DNA of 64,000 bases from Salvator merianae. Taxonomy: Eukaryota > Chordata > Lepidosauria > Squamata > Teiidae. The notes under the pieces are model-generated. The model saw only the letters and a list, made by a program, of their open reading frames with translations, made no database searches and had not been told where the DNA came from. A program made the position numbers and the translations under genes. Shown here piece after piece: positions 38,694-51,020 of the stretch. How positions within the stretch are numbered: the stretch's first letter is position 1; every line of letters begins with the position of its first letter. Location: positions 29,501,429-29,565,428 of the forward strand of contig QVOM02000029.1 in NCBI GenBank assembly GCA_003586115.2, in the 5' to 3' direction.

Positions 38694-39143
38694 GGGCCTT
38701 TTTGCATGTACTAGTAATCTGTTATAGTGAAAGGCATAGACCCATTCTAGAATTCTTTCTTCCGCTCTGTGGTGTAGAACAGAGGGACCTCACCCATCGC
38801 TGGTATACTCTATTGACATTGCATGGACCATACACCGGACCAAAATGACCACCTAGTCCAGCACAATGGTAGTCTCTGTGGTCCAGTTTAGCAGGAAGAT
38901 CCAAACTGCACCACCGAATGGATCCTCCAGTAGCTCCAAGGCCAAGAACATTCATTCATTACTGGCTGTCAGAGTCCTTGTGACAGCTTCTGAAATGTGT
39001 ATAGGCTTTAAAACAGAACAGGAGCTATCCCAGAAGTACAGATGGCCTTATTTTGGGAAGCTGGACCACTCCAGCTGGGGACCTTTCCAGTAGGAATAGG
39101 CCAGCTCTAGTAGTCCAAAGCAAGCCAAGTGTGGAAATGGTCC
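38694..39143. mobile_element. PIF/Harbinger-like element, about 450 bp
   Basis: The left end GGGCCTTTTTGCATG pairs with GTGTGGAAATGGTCC at the right. Flanks are CAA and AAG, so the border is uncertain by a base or two. Inner phrases TCCAAACTGCACC and AGCTGGACCACTCCAGCTGG fit the family. Confidence 0.65.
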
Positions 39144-39399
39144 AAGTCTCCAGAATGGATCCCACCCATGACCCATCTATGTCCAACAATCTGTTCTCAC
39201 AGTGACCAACCAGCTGCATAGGGAAACCAACCAGCAGGACATGAGCACACAGCTTGCTCTGTTTGCAGTCTCCAGACAGGTGGCCTTTGGAGGAATACCA
39301 TCTCCTCCTATGGGAGCCAATGTATGTTCTTCTCTGTGAACTAGGAAATATACATTGCATCTTTTGCATATCTTAATCTGTGGCCAAATATGTAGTGGA

Positions 39400-39625
39400 A
39401 GAAGCTAAAGTTCAAATATTTCATTCCCAAGCTATATATGGCATTACAGACCAGTGCCAGTACCATTAATTGAGTTATATTACAAACAGGACAGATCTTT
39501 AAGCATAGATGATCCTACATGGCAGCACCAATTAACAATCCGGAAACAGTATATTCTGCACTAGCTGCTGCTTCTAGACAGTCTTCGAGGAAGCCCTAGG
39601 TACATCAGAAGACTAAATCAAAACA
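39400..39625 (-). mobile_element. L2-like LINE fragment, antisense
   Basis: GCACTAGCTGCTGCTTCTAG and AGTCTTCGAGGAAGCCCTAG are the complement of the segment coding for the LDYCNALYxGLPxK region of ORF2. Decayed. Confidence 0.5.
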
Positions 39626-40160
39626 TAAGAAATAAACATACAGTCAATCAACTATTTACCCTAGGGCATACAATTGCACTATTGAGCTGCACTTTAGTAA
39701 AAAAGGTATTCTGCTATTTTCTAATTTAATGTTTAAGAATCTTTTCCCTTGCATCTCAGTCCTTTTCTGAGCCAAACCTAGCTCTGACTGACTGAAGTGG
39801 GACAAAAGAAGAAATCACAGGTTTTCCACCTCCCTCATTTACCATCATTTATACCCCACATTTTCATGTTCTTTTCTCCTGACTGCTGCCTATCACTTAG
39901 TAATTGGTGCTTATTACTTTACAAAATGACATTTTAAAAAGTGCTTCTGACAAGCAATATGTTGCTTTTATACTAGACACACACAGCTTACCAGCTGCCA
40001 AACAGGCAGGTGCAGGCGCACACGCACACACATAGACACACAACCAGAGAGGATTATATTTTAAGTATGTTTTAAAAGTATGCATGTATGTTTATATGTA
40101 TGCTTTTGTGATTTTTTATTAATTGTTGTAATATGTCTTGAGACTTTAGGCTACAAATTA

Positions 40161-40262
40161 AGAAAGGAAGGAAGGAAAAGAAAGAAAAAAAGGAAGGAAG
40201 GGAGGAAGGAAGGAAGGAAGGAAGGAAGGAAGGAAGGAAGGAAGGAAGGAAGGAAGGAAGGC
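40161..40262. repeat. (GGAA)n microsatellite at a LINE 3' end
   Basis: A short impure start (GAAAGGAAGGAAGGAAAAG) precedes about 60 bp of uninterrupted AAGG units. It directly follows TTGTAATATGTCTTGAGAC and GGCTACAAATTAAG, a LINE 3' end, so the tail probably seeded the array. The Lys-Glu-Gly-Arg frame over it is only its translation. Confidence 0.95.
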
Positions 40263-42067
40263 TGGCTAGCTAATGGAAGGTTGCAATTCAGTTCAAATCC
40301 ACAAGAAAATAGACCCCACTAAACACTATGGATTATTCCATGATAGAAGGTTCTCCAATCTTGACCTTTTTCTCTGGAGATACCTTGCCGCCAGGTTAGG
40401 TACCACTCTCAGAACTGAGGATGCTATCTAGCCTGGTGGTGAAATGTCTGCAGAGAAAAAGATCAAGCTCAGAGAACCATATGTAATGGAAAACTACAAT
40501 CCTGAACTACACATATTCTCCACGATAACACTATGGATTATCCCCACATTAGCAAACCCAAAACTGAAAGCTGCATGAAAGAGAAAGGGAGAGTGGCCTC
40601 AAGCTCTGAGCTACTGGGGTCTTTCTAGTGGGCCCTGCAACTATCACATTTTCTAGAATATATTAAGCTGAATTTTGAATATTTGCTCCTCAGCTTCAGG
40701 GGAGTCTTTACCGATGGATGAAACCAAGATTCCAGGAATCAGAGGGGTGTCCAAGACAGACCACAGCTGAACAGTCAACCGAGCTTCATATTAACATATT
40801 ATTATTGAATACTTTGCATGTTTCTGGTGTCACTCTGTGTGGTACAGGGGGCTCAACTTGATCACATTCTTTGCTACAGCCCTACTGAACTTAAAACTAA
40901 AACTTAAATGAAAGTTTGAACTTTTTGTGACACAATGGCTTTCTACTGTAAATGAAAAGCAGCTTACCTTTCTAATAAAGCAGAAAAAAATATTTGTCAA
41001 TTTCAGATGCATACAGTAACAATTTTACTGTACTCAGTTTCCTATAGTTGGTCTATAAAAAAATAAACCTTCCTTTAGTAAAATATATATTCTTACATGC
41101 ATTCCAAAATTCAAATTAACTGTATTCCCTCCTGTACTAGCTCAGACTGCTTCAAAAGAAAGCACTAGTTTCTGTTGGTTCTTCCATATATATACATATT
41201 CCACTTTCTCTCCCTTTCTCTCTCTCTCACTCACACACACACACACACACACGTGTGTATGCATATGAACTGGCATGATACATTTAACATCTGCATTACC
41301 TCAGTAATTACATTTTATTAGGTCAAGTTTTGTTTTGAAAGTACAAGTACGCTAAGGGGAAAAGGTGAACTACAAATCCAAGTAAATTAGCAGCTATTAC
41401 TTATAATTTCTGGTCCAAATATCCCACCAAGTGTGATAATCCTATCATAAAGAGCATTAACTCAGCATCAAATATTCGGGCCTACAATATTTTTGTCCAA
41501 TGAAGTTATATTAACACAATGCTGTGCAAGTCCTCTGGACCAGGACTAAATACTATACCATATCATACTATAGGTACCCCACCATTACCTAAGTCGCAAA
41601 AACATTAAAGTACTGACACTAGAAGGAAACTTGAAATAGGTTACCTGATCCCAAAGCAGCCACTACACTGGATAAAAGAAGTCATTAAGTTATCTTTTTG
41701 TTCTGTTAATTTTGCTAGTTAATAGTTTACTCAAGGTCTTGTTAAGTGACCAACTGTTAATGCCTTATAAAGAAGATACATCTTGGAATTCACAAAAAGG
41801 TCTGGTCACAGCTGGCAAGAGTTCATGTCATGGAAAGAACCTGGGATATCTGGTACAGAGTCCAGGCATCTCAAAGGAAAAACATGAAGCTGTGCAACAT
41901 TGACCATTTTGCTGTGGGATGATCAAGAAGGGTATCTGAACAAGACAAACAGAAGACAAATACGGTAGAAGAAAAGAGAGTCAAGAATCAGTAGCTTTCA
42001 CCCACAAAAAAGCTTGCATGACCTGAAAACAAAACTGTAGAAGACAGAACAAAGCAATGTATGCTGC
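40263..42067. other. intron; one compound CT/CA microsatellite
   Basis: An impure CT tract then (CA)n lies at about 41208-41252. Nothing else was recognised. Confidence 0.5.
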
Positions 42068-42546
42068 TGGACTTTGCATGCCAGTATTCCAACATAATGC
42101 GAGGCCTAGATCACTTCTGGGCTTCTCTCTTCTGTACTGTGGTCCAGGAAAGAGAGGCCATGCTCGCTGCTAGAACACTCTGTCTGCATTTTACAGAGCA
42201 TGGCATGGTCTAGGTGACCTAAAATGACCGCCTAGATCGAGACAGTGGTAGACCTTTTTAAAAAATGTCTATGGGTCTTACTCACAAGTACACAGGCCCA
42301 GGGAGACCTGTGGAAGGGTGCACAATTCCCTGTTCCAGTTTAGCAAGGGAACCCATTTTGGTGGAGTACCAAACTGGAGTCCTCAGAACATGCACTGGAG
42401 CCCACATGAGCTTAAGAGCGGCACAGAGTGGCAGGAGGGCTGTCCTGAAATAGTCATCCTAACTGCAGCTTTTCTAACTGCAGGAGACTATTCCAGTAGG
42501 ACCAAGACCAGCTGGAGGGGTCCAGGCTGCTAAATGCAGAAATGCC
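42068..42546. mobile_element. PIF/Harbinger-like element, approximate borders
   Basis: Inner phrases (CTGTGGTCCAGG, ACCAGCTGGAGGGGTCCAGG, CTGTTCCAGTTTAGC) match the family. The ends GGACTTTGCATGCC and AATGCAGAAATGCC pair loosely, and CTG is on both flanks. Confidence 0.5.
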
Positions 42547-43129
42547 CTGCTACATGACCAAAGTCTACTGAAAGGGAAAAGGGGATACAAGCAATCACAG
42601 GGAGAAAAGTTATTAGTATTGGTTATTCAGTCCATTCTCCCAAGTGCTCCATAGTATTTGTTTTCTTCTCTCAGCATTCCATCTTCATGTGAATGTTCTG
42701 TGAGGCTTGCTAGGATAACAGAACACCCAAAGAGATTTACAGTTGAGTGTAAATTCTGATTTGGGTCCATTAGTCTAGTCTATATAGTGGTCTACTGCAT
42801 GGAAGTATCAAGCTGAAGCAGTTCAAGCAATCTGGTGCACCACTGAAATGAGTTCTACAGCATGGAAGTACCCAATGCATTTTTTAATCCATCTTCTCTA
42901 GTGTTTAGTGTCTATTGATTTTATAACAGTAAGCAAAACATAATTTGTACTAGACACTCAAATAAACAGTAGACTAGGGTGGTAAGCCCTTCTTCCCACA
43001 CAATTGACTGTGGAATGACATCTAATCCAGTGAGGGGGAAGCAAGCTTTCTTTGCTCATCAAATGGAAGAGAGGAAAGCCCTCACCTCCATTTGACAGGT
43101 GGGGAGAAGGGATTCCCCCAGCCTCTGTA

Positions 43130-44310
43130 TCAAGCAGGGCTCCCTGCTTGGAAAGATACTGGATAGAGTCATGGCTGCTCAACTGCAAGCATGCATGGAG
43201 GAAGCTGATTATCTGCAATCATTTCAATCTGGCTGCAGGTCCAGTTAAGGCACTGAAACCACCTTGATCACCCTGATTGATGACCTTGTCTGGGAGAAAT
43301 ACAGAGGAAGGTTCAGTCTGTTGGTTATCCTGGATCTCTCAGCAGCTTTCAATACCATGGTATCCTTCTGGAAAGGCTACGGGGTTTGGGAGTTAAAGGG
43401 TGCCTACAGACAGCTTTAGATCTCAGAATTGTCTCTTGTCACCCCTACTAAATGGCAGGAGGCACTCCAGCAAAATATCAGACTCTTACCTCTGACTGGC
43501 ATTTCTTCAAGGGATTGGTCCTCTTGCAAAATACCCAATTGTAAGGGGGGAAAAAACAAAGGGAAGTGGGTGGGTACTTCCAATATACAGGCATTTTGAA
43601 GAGGAACAATCTCATGAAAAAACACTAGACAGATGGTAAGCAGTCACTATTACGAAAAACCCAACATCGTTGCTGGGTTTTACATAATAGCGATCTAGTG
43701 AATCTTTGCTCGACTAACCTGGGACTACAGTGGGATTGCCATGAATGTGTGTGGCAATCCCAATATAATCCAAGGAACATCATGGTTGTTCCCACATCTG
43801 GAGGTATCTGAATGCACCGCATTATAATGGTTCCACTCCTACCTCCAAGGCCAAGGCCAGAGAGTGGTTCTGGGAAACTTCTGCTCAATGCCCTGGGAAC
43901 TTACTTGTGGGATTCCCTAGGAATCAATCTTATCCCCTATGCTATTTAATATCTATATAAAGCCACTGGAAAAGATCATCAAGAGTTTTAGGCTAAGACG
44001 ACATCAATATGCAAATGACTCTCAGTTCTATCTCTCCATGCCATCTGAATCAGGAGAGACAGTTGAAGTGCTTCAAAGCTGCTTGGAGGCAGTAATGGGC
44101 AGGGGCCAATAAACTGAAACTGAATCCAGACAAGATTCAGGTGCTATGTGTTACAGGGCCTTGTGTCCATGCAGAAAGGAAGCATTCTGTTCTTGATGAG
44201 GCTACTTTGTGCTGAAAGGTTCAGGTACATTATTTGGGGGTGCTCTTGGACTCTGCCCTGGCACTTGAGGCTCAAGTGGAGGCAGTGGTCTCTCCTGAGA
44301 CCTTCAGTTA
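43130..44310 (+). mobile_element. L2-like LINE fragment, reverse transcriptase, interrupted
   Basis: The plus strand encodes, in broken frames, AAQLQACMEEADYLQSFQSG, LITLIDDL, LLVILDLSAAFNTM, WFHSYLQGQGQRVVLG, RRHQYADDSQFYLS, KLKLNPDKIQVL and VHYLGVLLDSALALEAQVE, the standard order of an L2-clade reverse transcriptase with the YADD active-site box. A foreign insert splits it at 43.4-43.82 kb. Dead copy. The 159-codon minus-strand frame at 44144-44623 partly overlaps it and is not a gene. Confidence 0.85.
43398..43818. mobile_element. insert of about 420 bp within the L2 copy
   Basis: LINE coding ends after a glycine-valine motif at about 43397 and resumes with WFHSYL from 43827, where L2 proteins are continuous. 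The insert's ends GGTGCCTACAGAC and GTATCTGAATGCACC are inverted repeats. It contains a small hairpin (ATCGTTGCTGGGTTTTAC). No clear duplication; superfamily unknown. Confidence 0.55.
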
Positions 44311-44746
44311 TAGGACAGAATAGGAATATAACAAGATTTAACAGGAAAATAGGCAGAGTCAAAGATTCTGAATCAGCAGTCCTAGAAAAGAAGGTGCATG
44401 ATGATGGTGTGAGTTCCAATGCTATTTCCTGGAATAGGTTTCTGAAGGACTGCAAATCCAGTTGCTGAAAATCTCTTGACACCATCCAGTCAAGATCCAA
44501 AGGTTCAATATACAACAGGTCTTGAATATGGACAATTGTAGAGGCCTTCCTGGAAGCAAAACCACACATCTCTGTGCACTTAGCCTGCTGAGGAAACCCG
44601 TAACCCTCCCAAGCACAAAGCATTCAGGAGGGGACTGTGCTTCCAAGAACCACACAGTCAGCGGCAGCAGCCCAAGGCTGGGTCAGGAGGTAGGTGCAGC
44701 ACAGGGTGAAATAAGTTGATGTATTAGGTTAGGATGAGGAGGCTAT

Positions 44747-45461
44747 GGGCCTGTTCGCACTTGGGGAAAGGTGAGCTTCGGGACGCACGCTAGTGCGGAG
44801 GATCCGCACTTGCGTCCGGCCCAAGCTCACCTGAAATTCCCCCACCCTCACCCAATGCTTACCGGAACCCAACCAGTGGTGGTGAGGAAGTTTGCAGTTC
44901 GCATCCCCACCACTGCGATCGGGTTCGGTTCCGGTAAGCATGCATTCGCACTTACCTGGCGGCGGCCATCTTCAGGGCAATCAGCCCGCCCTGCATGCAT
45001 TGCGTGATCATGTGATCACGCAATGCATAATGGGCAATGGAGTCCGGCGCTTTGCACGGGCCCGAATGGGCCCGTACGAGGCTCCAATGGACCCCACACC
45101 GCTGTGATCGGGCCAGGGACACTGGACGAGGTGGCGCTGCGCCCTGTCCGGCGTTCTGGTGCCCGATCGCGGGCGCGAATGGCGGTCACAGCGGCCTACA
45201 AAACGTCAAGCTGCTGCCAAGGCGACCGGGAGGCCCGTGTGGCACGCCGTGATGACATCATCACCGCGCTGGCCTCCCGGTCGCTATGGCAGCAGCCTGA
45301 CGCTTGCTGGCCGCTATGTGGCAAGCATCAGGCCGGATAATGGCGTTCGCACTGGCGAACGCCATTATCCAGCTTGGGGTCTGTTTTCAGGCCCCTTAGT
45401 GCAGACGGTGTCTGCACAATGGCGCTTGTTCCACACTAGCGTGGAAAGTGCGAACAGGCCC
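44747..45461. mobile_element. PIF/Harbinger-like element, 715 bp, largest and most CpG-rich copy
   Basis: The ends GGGCCTGTTCGCACTT and AAGTGCGAACAGGCCC are perfect inverted repeats with TAT on both sides (44744-44746, 45462-45464). The interior is GC-rich with many CpG and contains several long palindromes: a 32-base one at 44997-45028 (TGCATTGCGTGATCA arms), one with CGACCGGGAGGCC arms across about 45221-45287, and TGGCGTTCGC around 45342-45365. The frames at 45023-45503 overlap in several phases and show no transposase motif. Confidence 0.9.
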
Positions 45462-45684
45462 TATGAGAACAAGAGAAAACAGGAGAGGAGTCCCCAGGTG
45501 TGAAGGAAGAAAGGCAGAAGCCACAGCACAAAGAGAGAAGTAGGGTATTCGATGAACTCAAATCCAGACATCTCAGGTTGACCCACAAGCCCTGACAAGT
45601 TTCAGTTTGCTACAGGTACTGACAAGTTTCAGTTCACTATAAACCAAACCTCCTAGAACCCTGTTCAGCATATTCCTAAACTAT

Positions 45685-46400
45685 ACATATTTATTTATTT
45701 ATTTACTGATATTTACATTCTGTCCTATACCAAAGATCCCAGGGTGCATTACAGTAGATAAAAGCAAGGCAAACAGGTTAAAAGGGTATTTAACTTATTG
45801 AAATCACAGATAAATGAAAAATAAAGGTTTAAGTCCTCAAGAAGAGAGAACAAATTAGTTAACCACTAACCATCTAAACAGGTACAATGAAGGTGCCTGA
45901 TACATGAGAGGCTGCTCCACAACCTGAGGGCTCTCATGCATATTAGAATGGTCTAGTCTGGAAATTTCCAGGGCATGGATTACCATGGCCAAACTGCCTC
46001 TGTCCAGAAAGGGCTGTAAGTAGACACTCCTAAGCACCATCTCCACCTGAGCCTCAAGTGTTAGCGATTAATCCAGGAGGACCCCCATATTTCACACTTG
46101 TTCCTTCCAGGACAAATCTATCCCATCAAGAAAAGAACACATCCCCACTTCATGGCCCCAAGCCCTGCCTTCACAGTTCCATCTTATTGGATTTCAGCTT
46201 CTATTTATTGTCTTCCATCTGCCTCTCCTGGTGGAAGAAGGATATAGAGCTAGTGCCCTTTGCATATAGATAACACTTTATCCCATCTCTTCTATGACTC
46301 TCTCAGTGGCTTTGAAACAAGGAGGAGAAATAAACTGGGTTGGAGGGATTACTTGTCTCCAGTTATTCCAGCAGGATCTTTAAGGCTAATAGGCTGGTAT
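45685..46400 (-). mobile_element. L2-like LINE fragment, antisense 3' part
   Basis: TATTTATTTATTTATTTACT and CCAGGGTGCATTACAGTAG are the antisense 3' tail. Then ATGGTCTAGTCTGG, CCAGGAGGACCCCCATATTT and TCTTATTGGATTTCAGCTTC correspond to the complement of the LDYCN, LGVLLDP and LNPDKT segments. Confidence 0.65.
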
Positions 46401-48309
46401 AATAAACTGCTCTAAGACAGATTGCAATTAGCTGGTGAGGGTTACCCAAGGGAGCGAGGGAAAGGAAGGTGTTCCAAGACAGAAATGAATGCAAAAGTAA
46501 ACAATCTTTATTAAAAACAATAAAAAGAAAAGAGGCAATTTGCTGAATGGCTGCAATAGCCAGCAACAAGAAACAGGCTTCACCAATAATACAGTGATCA
46601 GGCAGTTTCAAAGATAAAAAGTAAAGTTACAATGGAGCAACATGATGGCAAGGATACTGTTAAAGAAAATTTAAAGAGCATTGCAGTGCTAAGCAGAAAC
46701 AACAAATTTCTTGATTTCCCCAGGTGTGTAGGTAGTGCCACCTAACAAAGGTTCCTAATAATTCTAATAGTTGTCTCCCAGTTTTTCCAGTTGTCTGAGG
46801 CCATCCTCCCAACTTGACCAATCAAATATCTCCGCCACATTCTCTGACTCTCTTGGCTGCTGATTCTGGGTAAAGGTGCCGACCACCCAATCTGTTCCTA
46901 CAAATCACCCCCAAAGTACTATTCTCAATAGGGAAAATAACAAACAAGCAGGGGCAATGTCTTCTCCTGTGACAGTCTTCACCAGGATAGCAAGGAAAAC
47001 TGGTGAAAGGAGAACGATTCTTGCACTCAAGGATCTCTGCCCTATCAGACAGTCCAGAAACTGGGTATCAGGAGCTCAAAAGCCAAATGCAGGCAACGGG
47101 AAAGTGGAACACTCCATGATCCTCACTTCCAAATGCACAGCTCTTTGCCAGGTGGTAAAGAATACAGAGGCTTGGGGGCTCTAGAGGCAGAGCTGGGGAG
47201 GCCACCACCCTAGACCTTTGGATATATCCATAGCATAAGCCTGAGATTGGATGATGCTAAACATTCAGATGTCTTCCACTGGCAGATAGAGATCCTAGGA
47301 TCTGCAGCAGATGTCCAGCCAAGGGTATCCTGTAGCAAGGGAGATCTCTCTTTCTCAATGATTTATCTCACTGAAGCTGCAAAGCAGCATAGCAGTGAAT
47401 TTCAGCTTAACATGGTTGCAGAGCAGCATGAAGATAAACCTTAGAGGTGGCAGGAAAAGGCAGTGATCTTTAAAGAAGCCAGAGCTTTTCAGTCTGAGTC
47501 CAGAAGGCAGGATACAGAAGGAGGCAATGAGTTTCCTTAGTACCAAGGTCTCAGGCAAACACCAATGGAAAAGTGGCTTCAAGGTTTCACAGAGGCAAAG
47601 AGGAAGATATCAGCTGGTAGCCTGTACCTCATCAGTAGGGTCATCCATTATCTTGCAGTTCTTCTTTCTTCAGAGGTGTTGCAGTAAGTTCAGCTCTTGA
47701 GGGGGAAAAGACCACCTAGACCACACCTATTAGAATTTAGATATTTTATACCTTTTTTGTGTTACTAAAAATAGAGCAAGCAGGTCACTGGACAAGAGCT
47801 AGCTTGAAATCTCTTTTTTTTTTATAGGTGTGTTTAAACTTACAAGTTTAAAATTATTAGTTATTGCAGACCAGGGCTGGGGTAAGCATAAGGTGGAGGA
47901 CTGGAAGAGATACTGAACCCAAGAAATAATAGAATCAAACTATTCCCCAAAACACTATGCCAAATGTGAAGACAATGTTAACAAAACAAAAACAGAATCT
48001 AAGTGAAAACAAAGGGCAAGCTCCTGCCAATTGCAACAGGCCTCAAGGGTTTTCCTGTCTACGGAATATTTCTGTTCTATAATGAAGTTGGAAAGGTGGG
48101 GGCAGTGAAGGAAAAAAGTCTCACTTTCAAAATGGGGTTTGCCTTTTCTTCCAATCTGGCTTTTCTTTTACAATGCTTTCCAAGTACTTACTTACATAGT
48201 TGCCATGTTCAGAACACTAATATATCTGTACAATTTAAAGTCCATAACTCCCTAGATATGTGTTATTTTGTGTATGCAAGCCTGCAATATACATGTTCTG
48301 AGTAATGTC
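46401..48309. other. intron, possible decayed retroelement end
   Basis: At 46.48-46.52 kb the minus strand reads AATAAAGATTGTTTACTTTT, like a polyadenylation site at an LTR or retroposed 3' end. I found no paired LTR or frame. The remainder to 48.3 kb is unassigned. Confidence 0.35.
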
Positions 48310-49440
48310 TGTAAGAGCTTCATATAGATGTTGATGTGCAGATAAGGTACAATCAACCCCTGAGGAACACTAGAGACAATGCAGTGCCTCTGACTCCCAG
48401 ACTCCATAGCCTTTCCAGAAGGATACAATGGTCGATATTAAAAGCCACTGAGAGATCAAGGAGAACCAACAGGGTTGCAGTCCCCTTGTCTTGCATCAGA
48501 GAAAGTCATCAGTCTGATCAACCAAGGCCAGAACCAGGCCTGAAGCCAGACTGAAATATGTCTACATAATCAGTTTCCTCCAAGAATGCCTGCAGCTGAA
48601 TGGTCATGACACTCTCTAATACATTGCCCCAAAGAGGTATGCTAATGATAGTTATTAACTCCTATGGATTCAGGGAGAACCTGAGGGGTATGTTAGCGAC
48701 AGTTATTTAATTCCTATGAATACAGGGAGGACCTGCTGAAAACTCTAGTTCTCAAGGAGACATTTACCATTTTGTGAGCCTGCCTAGACATACACTGTCA
48801 GCTAGCTTTTACCAGAACAAGAAAGACAGGGATCCAGAGGTCATGCGGTTAACCAAACCCCACCAGGCACCTTGTCCACGTTCTCAGACCATGAACTGAA
48901 ACTAATCCTAAATAACTGGAGCAGATGATTCTCTGAACACTTACCTAAGAATATACTCAATTATGGCATTCAATCCCCCGTGAATTTGAATAACAGTGCC
49001 TTCAATATGCCTTGTAAATTTATCAAGCTGAATTTGGATGCCAATCACTTTTCATTTCTTGGGCTTGATCTTACGAGGTCATTCACCACACAAAAGACTG
49101 TCTGACACTACTTGAGAACTCAGTGGTGGTGAAGATATAATTCCTCCTTTTTGCCACCTCCACTGCCACATGGTAGGCACAATAATGTGTTCTAACCCAT
49201 ATTTGCTCACACTCATAGTAGGATTAACCCCTGCACTCTAGCCATTGACCCTTCAGTTTCATTGCCATTAGTTCTGAAGAATACAGTACTAAGGTGCACT
49301 ATGGAATACCGAGATTTCATAGAAACATCAAAGGTACTTGGGAATAATGATGTCACTGGCTCTCCTCATCTTGAGGTTCCACAGTGAGATGAGAACCTCA
49401 TCAGAAGCAGCATTCCTGGGAACTGGAAAACCCTCCAGAG
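48310..49440 (-). mobile_element. L2-like LINE fragment, 5' part of ORF2, antisense
   Basis: AAAGCCACTGAGAGATCAAG, CAGGCCTGAAGCCAGACTG and TGCCTGCAGCTGAATGGTC are the complement of the FQSGFRPGF / TALITL / LLDLSAAFDT region. The 3' half matches the endonuclease-side copy at 31.8 kb. A roughly 55-bp segment (CAGTTATTTAATTCC...AGGGAGGACCTG) is tandemly duplicated at about 48.64-48.74 kb. Confidence 0.65.
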
Positions 49441-49529
49441 CATTCAGAAACACATATTTTTTTTCTTAAGCTCCGTTTCACATAAACTATGGTTTGTGCA
49501 AATACTGCTGATTCTTCAATGTTTGATCA

Positions 49530-49770
49530 TAAGAACATAAGAAGAGCCTTACTGCATCAGGCCACGGCCCATCTAATCCAGCATTCTGTTTCACACAGTG
49601 GCCCATCAATTGCTTCTGGGCATTCTCAAGCAGAATAAAACGCAAAACTTTCACCTGCTCTTGACTCCCAGCAAAAGGTTTTACAGACATCCTGCCTGTA
49701 TTTCCAACCTGGAGGGAGTACCTAGGCATCCATCCTAGTAGACATTGATACATCTCACTTCCATGAATCT
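49530..49770 (-). mobile_element. CR1-like LINE 3' tail, antisense
   Basis: It starts CATAAGAACATAAGAAGAGC, then CATCAGGCCACGGCCCATCT and TCCAGCATTCTGTTTCACAC, the standard complement of this LINE tail in reptiles, ending near CTTCCATGAATCTTCTCAAT. Confidence 0.7.
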
Positions 49771-51020
49771 TCTCAATGAAGATACTACAGAATAGAATAC
49801 ATTTGTTGCAGTAAAGTGGGTTTGGCTAAGCTGAGGCTCTCAACATATCACTGACTTATAGACTGGCAGAGGTAAAGTGATCTGATGAGAGCTGTAGTCC
49901 AACATCATGCCATTCCTGCAATAAAACTATGTGGGTCCCATGAATTAAGCATTCCAGTAGAAATAAAGGATTCTAAGAACAAGATCTCTTTCCTTTATGT
50001 TTTCTGTATATTTATGCATTTGCACTTGTGTCAACTGCTACCAATTTTTCTGCATAAAGCAAAATTTCTATCTCTGAAAGCATAGAGCACTTACCAATTG
50101 TTTCCTTCAGAGTCCATTTATTAGTTAATTAAATATGAAGGGCAATTTTAAAATCACATCTTTCAATCTATTCCCTTTCCAAGGGTATTAGACAAGACTC
50201 CACTTTTAAACTGAATCTTTCTCCATAAAATCTATCTTCCTCACAATGCTATGGATTAAGAATAAAAGCCTATTTGTTGGAGCTGGCAAAAGGGAAAAAA
50301 AAGCCACTAAAGGTTGTGATGCATCATGTTAGTTCATCAAAACCTACATCTGATCTAACTGAAATCAATAGAAGGTTTGGCATTATGATAGCCCCTAATG
50401 ATGCTTATATCTGGGTAAAATCATGAGTGTTAAAAGAAAAAGATAGCAATTGCTAGAGATCCATCAAGTCCATTATTGTCTATCTGATAACAGCAAGCAC
50501 TGTTTTTTTCAAAGAAGAATGTAGTAAACAGCATTGAAAATCCATAAGAATGTGTCAAAAATTGCACTGTTTCAACAAAGTATGTAACAAAGAAACAACA
50601 TTTTGTGATTTGTTTCATTTAGTTCTTTTGTGATTTGTTTCATTTAGATTTTGTGTAGAATAGCAAATGCTAAACTAAGGCTGAAACTAAATGACCATAC
50701 ATCCACAAGCTCACAAATTTAACCTTCAGCAGCAGCATCGTAACTTTGTATTCCATCCAGTTAAAAATGTAGTTAATTAAGATGAGGTGTATCAAAAGTG
50801 AAGGCAAATAGGGATTATTTGTTCATTTATTTATTTACATACTTGTATGTTACCTATTCATAATGACTCAAGGCAACAAACACAGTCAATAAAAAAATTA
50901 AAAGAAAAAACCCACAGACATAAATGAAAAACAAAACAATGATAGACAGGTGGGCAGCACTGAAGGGTAAACCAGACAGAAGTAGTGGGCCTTAAATTGC
51001 TTCTTAAACTACAGTAACAT
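49771..51020. other. intron; tandem duplication and LINE tail remnant
   Basis: TTTTGTGATTTGTTTCATTTAG occurs twice in tandem at about 50.60-50.65 kb. TTTATTTATTTACATACTTG at about 50.82 kb onward looks like an antisense LINE 3' tail. Confidence 0.45.

Noticed and set aside
40080..40322. Lys-Glu-Gly-Arg repeat protein
   Set aside because: Only a translation of the (GGAA)n microsatellite.
44144..44623. Longest minus-strand open frame, 159 codons
   Set aside because: It partly overlaps, in antisense, an L2 reverse-transcriptase copy on the plus strand. No domain or splice context.
45023..45503. Overlapping GC-rich plus-strand frames (105 and 114 codons) as a transposase
   Set aside because: Open only because the element is GC-rich and stop-poor. 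No DDE or Myb-like motif, and several phases are open at once.
46401..47620. Endogenous retrovirus or LTR retrotransposon
   Set aside because: Only a polyadenylation-like motif is present. No paired LTRs, primer-binding site or gag/pol motifs were visible.
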